A stretch of DNA of 64,000 nucleotides from positions 62,001 through 126,000 of the forward strand of contig JAAWAN010000023.1 of assembly GCA_022792175.1 (NCBI GenBank), written 5' to 3'. The stretch comes from Provencibacterium sp. GTDB taxonomy: Bacteria > Bacillota > Clostridia > Oscillospirales > Ruminococcaceae. Under the pieces are notes generated by a model. The model was not told the origin of the DNA. It was given only the letters and a program-made list of their open reading frames with translations, and made no database searches. The position numbers were made by a program, and so were the translations under genes. Positions 57,411 through 64,000 of this stretch are shown in pieces (the first letter of the stretch is position 1; the number at the start of each line of letters is the position of its first letter).

Positions 57411-60400
57411 CCACCGTCACGCTCGAGCGCTCGCTCGCGCCCCAGGCAGAGGAACATTGGACGCTGGCATAAGCACTGTCCACCACATAGCTGCCCGGAA
57501 CGGCGCAGCGCGCATAGTAGACAAGCTCGCTCGGGGCCTCATAGGTCTCTTCGCCGGGAGCGGGCTGATCCTGCGCCTCCCGATAGTCATAAAAATAATA
57601 TCCGAAGGTAAGCTTCTGCCCCTCCTGACGGATCAGCATCCAGCGGTCCTGTGCCTTCCCATCGCTTTCCGGCGTGCCCATCGAGAGGAAGCGCAGTCCC
57701 GAGGGGACATAGTCATCCACCGTCATCCCGTAGGGGTTCAAACGGCTGTCCATCTGCGGGCGGATGGTAATTCTCACAATATCACCCGTTTTCAGCTCTG
57801 TTCCCTCCCGGGGAGCAACGGTTTTTTCCAGCGTTATCGAGCGGTTCTCCTGCCCGAGCGCCTCCTGCAGCCAGCCGGTATAGTAAACCTGCGCGCTGAC
57901 CGAGCCGCTCTTCTCCTTTATCTGCGCCTGCTCAAAATCCTCTGCCACAAAGGAAACGAACTGCATGCCGGTCTTTTTGAGATCAAGCGTTACCGTTTTA
58001 CCGTCTTTTTTATAGGAAACGCCCGCCTGCGTTTTTCCCTGCGGCTCGTTATAGCGCAGATAAACCATCTCTTCCAGATAGTAGAGCTCTCTGGCCGAAC
58101 GGTTCTTCATCAGATAGCGTATCAGGCCATCCGCCTCCGGGGTTCTCAGAATCGAGGCGGTAAGGGAAGCGGCCGCCGTCCATTCCAGGTTCTCCTCAAT
58201 ATCTGCCGACCGGCCATAGAAGCAGACTTTTTCCCCATCTGCGCTCTGCGCATCCTGCAGTTTCGGAAGAACCAGCGTTTCATAATATTCCCGCGCCGTC
58301 TCCATATCGCCGAGCGCCGCCAGGGCGGCCAAAAGCACCAGCCGGTCCTTCTCTGTAAAGCCGGCAGGGGCTCCCATCAGCTGCTGCAGCCGGGTGAGCA
58401 CCGGCTCCCGGTGGGCGGCAAGTCCCAGATAGGCCCAGGCCGTTTCCGAAGCTTCCGACAGCTCATAGCCTAAAATATTGTAAAAAACATTCGTCTGCTG
58501 CCCGTTCGGCAGATATTCCGGCGCCGCGAGATGCACCCGGGCAGAGAGGGAAACGCTGCTGGAATCATAGGGCAGCAGCGAGATATGGCCATAGCTGTCC
58601 ATCACGTCGGAAAAATCATCCAGCCCCTCGGGCGGCTGCTCCCCGCTGAGCGCGCAAAGCTTCTCCTGCGCATAGCGCACCGCCATGCGTTCATCGGTGC
58701 GCCCACCCCAGGCGGACCAGATATGGGAGAGCACATCCGCCCACACCGCATACTCGGCGTTATAAAAGCCAATCTGCACTGGGAATCGCTGCGGGTCGAT
58801 ATCGATCCCCTCTGAAAGCGCAAAGGTTCTCGAAAGCTGGGTCTGCACGCCGCTCTGCAGCACCTGCACCGTTTTCTCTATCCCGTCGCTGTATTCTCCG
58901 CTTTCAGCGGCCATCGTAACGGTATAGCTGCCCTTCTGCAGCTTTCCGAGCGGTAGCGCCGTATAATCCGCCGCACGCCCGGAGGCGGTTTCTGTTTTCT
59001 CTATCCCCGGGCCCTTTACCGTGAGGGTATAGTCTACCTGCGTATCGGAGGAGATGGCCCCGCCCGCGCAGCGCAGCGTCAGCATGGCCTCATCCCCCTC
59101 CAAAAACCGAGAGGAGAGCACCTCGTTGATAAAAAACGGTGCCGTTGCAATCACCTGTTCCCGGCTGTCGCCCGCATGCAGGTTTTCCGAAACCGCCTGC
59201 ACCGTTGCCCGCCAGGAGGTGATGTTGTCCGGCAGCGGGATTTCGGCTGTGACCCTGCCGGAGGCATCGGTCGTCAGCAGCAGGAAGGCGGCGGTATCCT
59301 TAAAATCGGTGCGGATTCCCTCGTCGCCGCCGCCTCCGCCCTTTTCAGCGGCGCCATCGCCCAAAAAGTCATACTGTCGGTAGGAGACATAGGTGGAGAT
59401 GTTGGGGGCATAGACCCCCCGGTAAAGCTCCTGCAGCGGATATGCCTGCCGGTTCTCAATGGCAAAGACCGCTTCATCCACCAGGCTCAGGGAAACGGCC
59501 GCGTTGGCCGCGGGCGAGCCATCCCTTTTTTCGGTCACCGTTATGTCGAGGCGGGCGGTATCGCCGGGGGCATATTTCTCCCGGTCGGCGGCCACCTGGA
59601 TATCCAGCTCCCGGTTTTCGGGATTAAAAGAAAGATAGTTATGCGCAACCTCATAGACATAGCGCCCGTCAAAATAGGCGCCGGCCAACACAAAATTAGG
59701 CACCAGCGCTTCCTGGAAGGAGAGCTCAAAGCCGGGAGAAGACTCCACCGCGCTCGAGGAAATACCCTTCTGCGCGACCGCCCAGAGAAGGCGTCCCTCC
59801 GAAACGAGCTCGCCGTTATCCTGAAGGCCAAAGCGCATACCACTTTCTTCTGTAAAGGTAACCCGCTGGGTATGGTCATCGTTCGCGGCATCCTCCCGGT
59901 AAAAGGCATAGCGGTGAATACTCCGGTTATAATAGAAGTCCATCGAGCCAAGATAGGCCTTCGTTTCCACCAGCCGGCCCCGGTTGTCGCGCGCCAACAG
60001 GCGCAGATAGTAGCTCTTTTCCTTCTCCCGCTGCGGCAGATCGGTCAGCACGCAGCTTCCTCCCGAGGTCTGCACCTCATAACTGTCCACCAGTTCATCC
60101 CGGTAATCATAATCGTAGGTAGTAACATTGCGCTTGTGGATAAAATCATAATAGCTGCCCGAGGGGATGCGCGCATAGTAGGTCCTGTGTACCTCAACAG
60201 TAAGCGGCAGGTCCGCCGGCGCGCCGATATAATTTTCCTCGTCGTCCAGGTCCGCAGATGACGAAATGCCGGAGAGGTCAATCTCGTTGGTCAAAACGGT
60301 CAGCCGGCGGTCCGCGCCGGTTCCGTCAAGCTCGGTGCGGATGGCGAGATCCCGGTAGAAGACCGGAATGCCGCTGTAAAGGTTAAAGTTCACATTCTCC

Positions 60401-62427
60401 CCCATCGCGTTGCAGGCATAGAAGGAGAGATACTGCGGATACCAGGTGGAGGCCTCGCCCGGAGCCCGGCCGGACATTTCCTCCGGCAGCGGGAAGACCT
60501 GGGTAGCCGTTCCATCCGCTCCGGTAGTGAGGGTGAAGCTCAGCGGCTCCCCCCCATAAAGGTCCAGCTGGGCGGAAAAACCAGCAGCCGGAGTGTTGTC
60601 AAAGAAGGCAGCGCCAAAGGTGGCCTGCGCCATATCGCCCGCCTCATAGACCGGCTTGTCAAACGTCACGCTCGGAACATAGGTAGGCTTTTCATAGTCG
60701 CCGATGGTGACGCCGGTGCTCACCAGCTGCTCTGTCTGATCCCCCTCGCCGCAGACCAGGTTCACCGCCGTATAAAGCAGGTTGCGCCCGCCTAGGCGAT
60801 CGAAGGAGATTTCGGCGGTAAAGCTCCCGTTTGGCGAAAGGGTGACAGGAACGCTGTAAAGCTCCTGCTCATCATAGTAGCTGCCCAGCGTCAGCCGCAG
60901 ACTTTCCGGCTGGCTGAAGGCTTCCCCGCGCGGACGCACGACGCCGAAGGCCCGCACAGTGTCACTCGCCATATAGATGGGACGGTCAGTATAGAGGTAG
61001 GAAACATACCGCTCCGGGGCGGAGAGCTGCCCGGCTGCCTGCGCGCTGTAAAGGTCGACAAAGCGCTCCTCCCCGCTCACAATTTCCAGTATGCCCTCGC
61101 TGCTCTCCTCCCTGTCCGCCGCCGGAAGGCGCAGCGTACCGTCCGCCCCGGTTTTCCCTTCGGCGGAAACGGCACCCGAAATATTCAGCTGCGCGCCGTT
61201 TACCGGTTCGCCGGTGCCGGCATGATTTACCCAGAAGAGGGCATCGCCGTCTGCCTGCATATGGTAGAGGGAAATTTCACTCAGCTGCAGAAACTTCTCG
61301 AGCGAGAGCTCCCGTCCACTCACAGGACTTATCATTTTTACCTGCAGGTAATACCAGCCCGCCTCAAAATCGCCGGGCAGAATGATATATTTTGTCCCCC
61401 AGTAATCCCCGCCGGAGGAGGTAATCTGCGCATCAAATGTACCCAGAGAGTCGAGCGCAGAAACATCCACCTGCGGGCGGACATAGCTGGGAAAGCGGCT
61501 GGAGTCCCGCTCCTTTGCCAGCGATTCGAGCGCCGCACGGTAATCCTCCGGCGCGCGGTAGCGGTAGATGGAAACCGAAACAGACCGGTCAATAAACTCC
61601 CCGTCGCAGTTGATGGCGATAAGCGGCGCATCGCCGGTGACAAACGTCTCCGCGATGGGAGAGGCGTTCATCAGATAGTCCCCGGCGCCCTTGCCGTCTC
61701 CCACGTCGGCGGTGCGGAAGGAAAAGGTATAATCTTCTCCGAGTGCCATGCCGTCCTGTGTCGTCAAATCGCCTTCCAGCAGGGCGTTATAAACGGTGCC
61801 CTCGGCAAGAGGCGAGGAGGGGACAAACGCCAGTCTTTCCCCCACCTGCACAACGCTACCCTCTACCGGGGTCGCTTCTCCCTCGACAGTCAGAGAAAAA
61901 TGCTGCCCGAAATCCTCCTGCGAGACGAGCGCGCTTGTCAGCGTCATCTCGATTCCGGTATCTACCGGAACATATTCTGCCAGATCCCCCGGCGTCGTGC
62001 TGCGCACCCGAAGCTGCGCCTGCGTCTGGTAGGCCCAAGAGCGCAGAACGGTCCCCTTCCCATCCACCGCCTGCAGGTTAATGACCGTATTCTGCGGCAG
62101 AGGGGATTCCGGCTTTAAGACAAATCCCCCCTTCTGCTTCTCGGCGGTAAAGGCCGCTTCCGGTGCAAAGCGAAAGAGCGCCTGCACCTGCCCCGCAGAA
62201 AGCTGCGTTTTTTCCGCAAAGGAAACATTAAAAGAGGCATCCGGCGGAATAACGCCCTCCGTTTCAGCCGAAGGACTAATCTGAATGATAGCGGTGTCTA
62301 TCTCCGGCGCCTGGCTCTCCCGCTTTTGGCAGGAAGAAAAAAGGCCGAGCGCCAGCCCCGCGCACAGCGACAGCGCCAAAGCCCGGCGCGCAAATCTCCT
62401 GCAGAAACACACACAGCTTCTCTTCAT
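57403..62427 (-). CDS. Alpha-2-macroglobulin family lipoprotein
   Basis: Lipobox LGLFSSCQ; MG domains (TDRPIYMASDTVRAFGVVRPRG), A2M domain (AAFLLLTTDASGRVTAEIPLPDNITSWRATVQAVSENLHAGDSREQVIATAPFFINEVL), TED-like helices. Start set to 62427. Confidence 0.93.
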   Translation of the reverse strand: MKRSCVCFCRRFARRALALSLCAGLALGLFSSCQKRESQAPEIDTAIIQISPSAETEGVIPPDASFNVSFAEKTQLSAGQVQALFRFAPEAAFTAEKQKGGFVLKPESPLPQNTVINLQAVDGKGTVLRSWAYQTQAQLRVRSTTPGDLAEYVPVDTGIEMTLTSALVSQEDFGQHFSLTVEGEATPVEGSVVQVGERLAFVPSSPLAEGTVYNALLEGDLTTQDGMALGEDYTFSFRTADVGDGKGAGDYLMNASPIAETFVTGDAPLIAINCDGEFIDRSVSVSIYRYRAPEDYRAALESLAKERDSSRFPSYVRPQVDVSALDSLGTFDAQITSSGGDYWGTKYIILPGDFEAGWYYLQVKMISPVSGRELSLEKFLQLSEISLYHMQADGDALFWVNHAGTGEPVNGAQLNISGAVSAEGKTGADGTLRLPAADREESSEGILEIVSGEERFVDLYSAQAAGQLSAPERYVSYLYTDRPIYMASDTVRAFGVVRPRGEAFSQPESLRLTLGSYYDEQELYSVPVTLSPNGSFTAEISFDRLGGRNLLYTAVNLVCGEGDQTEQLVSTGVTIGDYEKPTYVPSVTFDKPVYEAGDMAQATFGAAFFDNTPAAGFSAQLDLYGGEPLSFTLTTGADGTATQVFPLPEEMSGRAPGEASTWYPQYLSFYACNAMGENVNFNLYSGIPVFYRDLAIRTELDGTGADRRLTVLTNEIDLSGISSSADLDDEENYIGAPADLPLTVEVHRTYYARIPSGSYYDFIHKRNVTTYDYDYRDELVDSYEVQTSGGSCVLTDLPQREKEKSYYLRLLARDNRGRLVETKAYLGSMDFYYNRSIHRYAFYREDAANDDHTQRVTFTEESGMRFGLQDNGELVSEGRLLWAVAQKGISSSAVESSPGFELSFQEALVPNFVLAGAYFDGRYVYEVAHNYLSFNPENRELDIQVAADREKYAPGDTARLDITVTEKRDGSPAANAAVSLSLVDEAVFAIENRQAYPLQELYRGVYAPNISTYVSYRQYDFLGDGAAEKGGGGGDEGIRTDFKDTAAFLLLTTDASGRVTAEIPLPDNITSWRATVQAVSENLHAGDSREQVIATAPFFINEVLSSRFLEGDEAMLTLRCAGGAISSDTQVDYTLTVKGPGIEKTETASGRAADYTALPLGKLQKGSYTVTMAAESGEYSDGIEKTVQVLQSGVQTQLSRTFALSEGIDIDPQRFPVQIGFYNAEYAVWADVLSHIWSAWGGRTDERMAVRYAQEKLCALSGEQPPEGLDDFSDVMDSYGHISLLPYDSSSVSLSARVHLAAPEYLPNGQQTNVFYNILGYELSEASETAWAYLGLAAHREPVLTRLQQLMGAPAGFTEKDRLVLLAALAALGDMETAREYYETLVLPKLQDAQSADGEKVCFYGRSADIEENLEWTAAASLTASILRTPEADGLIRYLMKNRSARELYYLEEMVYLRYNEPQGKTQAGVSYKKDGKTVTLDLKKTGMQFVSFVAEDFEQAQIKEKSGSVSAQVYYTGWLQEALGQENRSITLEKTVAPREGTELKTGDIVRITIRPQMDSRLNPYGMTVDDYVPSGLRFLSMGTPESDGKAQDRWMLIRQEGQKLTFGYYFYDYREAQDQPAPGEETYEAPSELVYYARCAVPGSYVVDSAYASVQCSSAWGASERSSVTVDE

Positions 62428-62752
62428 AATTCCATCCTTTCCGGGAACGCTTTCACAGGGCGGACTAGGGCGCAAAGCTCTGTCCCCAGATTCGCTGGCC
62501 CTGCGCTGCTGTCAGGAAACCGGCTTTTCCGGTTTTAGCCATACTGTAACAAGCGCATCCCGCGCCGCTATGCGGCGCTGCCCGCCGGTTAACGGTGGGC
62601 CCGGGAAAGCTTTGCTTTCCCGCCTGCGCTTATTATAGCATATTCTCCCCGCAAATCAAGAGAATAACTGTATATGTCGTACTCATACTTATGATACGGT
62701 TGAATAACCAGAATGGCAAGCCATCGTGGAGTGTCCTTGTGCAGTTTTGCAA

Positions 62753-62782
62753 TTGACAAGCCCAATACCTGCAGATTATAAT
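62753..62782 (+). promoter_or_regulatory. Sigma-70/SigA-type promoter
   Basis: TTGACA (62753-62758) - 18 nt - TATAAT (62777-62782), upstream of ABC binding-protein gene. Confidence 0.8.
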
Positions 62783-62844
62783 ATTTTTTAATCTTAATCA
62801 GTGAGGCGTTTTAAAGTCTCAAAGCTACTGAGGGGGTATTTAAA

Positions 62845-64000
62845 ATGAAAAAGAAGAATTTTATGAGCCTGCTTCTTGCAGCGGCAACCTGCTTTTCCCT
62901 GCTTGCCGGCTGCTCGAACGGCGGCGCAAGCGGCAATGCGGGCGCTAATGCTAATGTTATTAAAATCGGCGGTATCGGCCCTCTGACCGGCTCGGCAGCG
63001 CAGTATGGCATCGCTACCCGCCAGGGCGCCGAGATAGCCGTCAGCGAAATCAACGAGCTGGGCGGCAGCATTCAGTTTGAGCTCAACTCCCAGGATGATG
63101 AGGCGGACGGCGAGAAGGGCGTCAACGCCTACAACACCCTGATTGACTGGGGCATGCAGATTCTCTATGGCTGCACCACCTCCGGCTCCTGCGCCGCGGT
63201 GGCCGCCGAAAGCTTTTCCGACCGGGTGTTCCAGCTGACCCCCTCTGCCTCCTCCACCACCGTTACCGAGGGCAAGGACAACGTTTTCCAGCTCTGCTTC
63301 ACCGACCCGAACCAGGGCAAAACGGCCGCCGACTTTATTTCGGAGCATAAGCTTGCTACCAAGATTGCCGTTATCTATAATAACGGCGATGACTACTCCA
63401 CCGGCATTTATCAGGGCTTTGCCGCCGAAGCAGAGAAGGTAGGGCTTGAGCTTGTTTCGGTCACCACCTTCCCGGACGACACCACCACCGACTTTTCCGC
63501 TCAGCTGACTGATGCTCAAAACAGCGGCGCGGAGCTTGTTTTCCTTCCCATTTATTATACCCCGGCCTCCAACATTTTACTGCAGGCCAAGCAGAAGGGC
63601 CTTTCCTTCTCCTACTTCGGATGCGACGGGCTGGACGGTATTTTGACCCTCGAGGGCTTTGATACCAGCCTCGCAGAGGGCGTTTATGTGCTCACCCCCT
63701 TCGATACTACCAGCGATGCAGCTGTCAGCTTCATTGAGAAATATAAAGAGGCGGCAGGCGAAGCTCCGAACCAGTTTGCCGCTGATGCCTATGACTGCAT
63801 GTATGCTCTTTATGAGGCCTGCCAGAAGGCGAACATCACCTCTGACATGAGCTACTCGGATGTATGCGACGCGCTCATCTCCGTTTTCACCTCCTCTGAC
63901 TTTGCAGTGGATGGACTGACCGGCAGCGGGATGCAGTGGGGTGCCAACGGTGAGGTCTCAAAAGACCCGCTGGTTGTGCAGATTGTGAACGGCGCCTATG
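62845..64000 (+). CDS. Branched-chain amino acid-type ABC transporter substrate-binding lipoprotein, 3'-truncated by window edge
   Basis: MKKKNFMSLLLAAATCFSLLAGCSNGG lipobox; VIKIGGIGPLTGSAAQYGIATRQGAEIAVSEINELGG...YGCTTSGSCAAVAAESFSDRVFQLTPSASS; open to end of window, absent from ORF track because no stop codon is reached. Confidence 0.93.
   Translation, partial: MKKKNFMSLLLAAATCFSLLAGCSNGGASGNAGANANVIKIGGIGPLTGSAAQYGIATRQGAEIAVSEINELGGSIQFELNSQDDEADGEKGVNAYNTLIDWGMQILYGCTTSGSCAAVAAESFSDRVFQLTPSASSTTVTEGKDNVFQLCFTDPNQGKTAADFISEHKLATKIAVIYNNGDDYSTGIYQGFAAEAEKVGLELVSVTTFPDDTTTDFSAQLTDAQNSGAELVFLPIYYTPASNILLQAKQKGLSFSYFGCDGLDGILTLEGFDTSLAEGVYVLTPFDTTSDAAVSFIEKYKEAAGEAPNQFAADAYDCMYALYEACQKANITSDMSYSDVCDALISVFTSSDFAVDGLTGSGMQWGANGEVSKDPLVVQIVNGAY

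Noticed and set aside
57277-62118. Several long plus-strand ORFs (57277..58473, 59176..60261, 61222..62118) opposite the A2M gene
   Set aside because: All antisense to a continuous 1.7-kaa conserved ORF; codon bias supports the minus strand.
62794-63519. Minus-strand ORF (241 aa, G/A-rich)
   Set aside because: Antisense of the ABC substrate-binding lipoprotein that has promoter, SD and lipobox on the plus strand.

Overview
The window is a roughly 64 kb GC-rich chromosomal segment. Gene content suggests a Clostridia-type, probably gut Bacillota genome: a YtvI-like sporulation permease, YlmC/YmxH, SpoVB and an era-yqzL-recO block. This taxonomic call is inference. The window is densely coding and mostly housekeeping or metabolic. 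I saw no rRNA, no CRISPR array, no transposase and no convincing tRNA, although no tRNA search was run. Main blocks: two-component system; lipoprotein solute-binding protein; coaX; sbcD-sbcC plus a PD-(D/E)XK nuclease/XPD-like helicase fusion; trxB; DUF1015/MBL/AEC/SDR genes; thioredoxin; a pyrB carrying a PyrI-like zinc tail; ung-mgtE; XpaC-[unknown ORFs]-TelA; HTH/membrane pair; GH36 alpha-galactosidase; a chromate transporter pair; egsA/araM-araB-araD-comFB-sulfatase; metH/activation protein/metF; spoVB; patatin; pyk; mutS2; recO; a yqzL-like gene; era; an acyltransferase-like gene; dgkA-ybeY-phoH; a Memo-like protein plus a large alpha-2-macroglobulin-like lipoprotein; and a branched-chain amino-acid-type ABC binding protein that runs off the right edge and is missing from the ORF track. 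I did not find a clear-cut undescribed defence or mobile system. The best leads are the SbcCD-linked nuclease-helicase, the ATCase zinc-tail fusion, the alpha-2-macroglobulin that seems to have lost its thioester next to a secreted Memo-like protein, the AGA/AGG-rich unknown ORF pair inside the XpaC-TelA operon, the yqzL/recO overlap, and a 56-bp-period repeat between era and yqzL.
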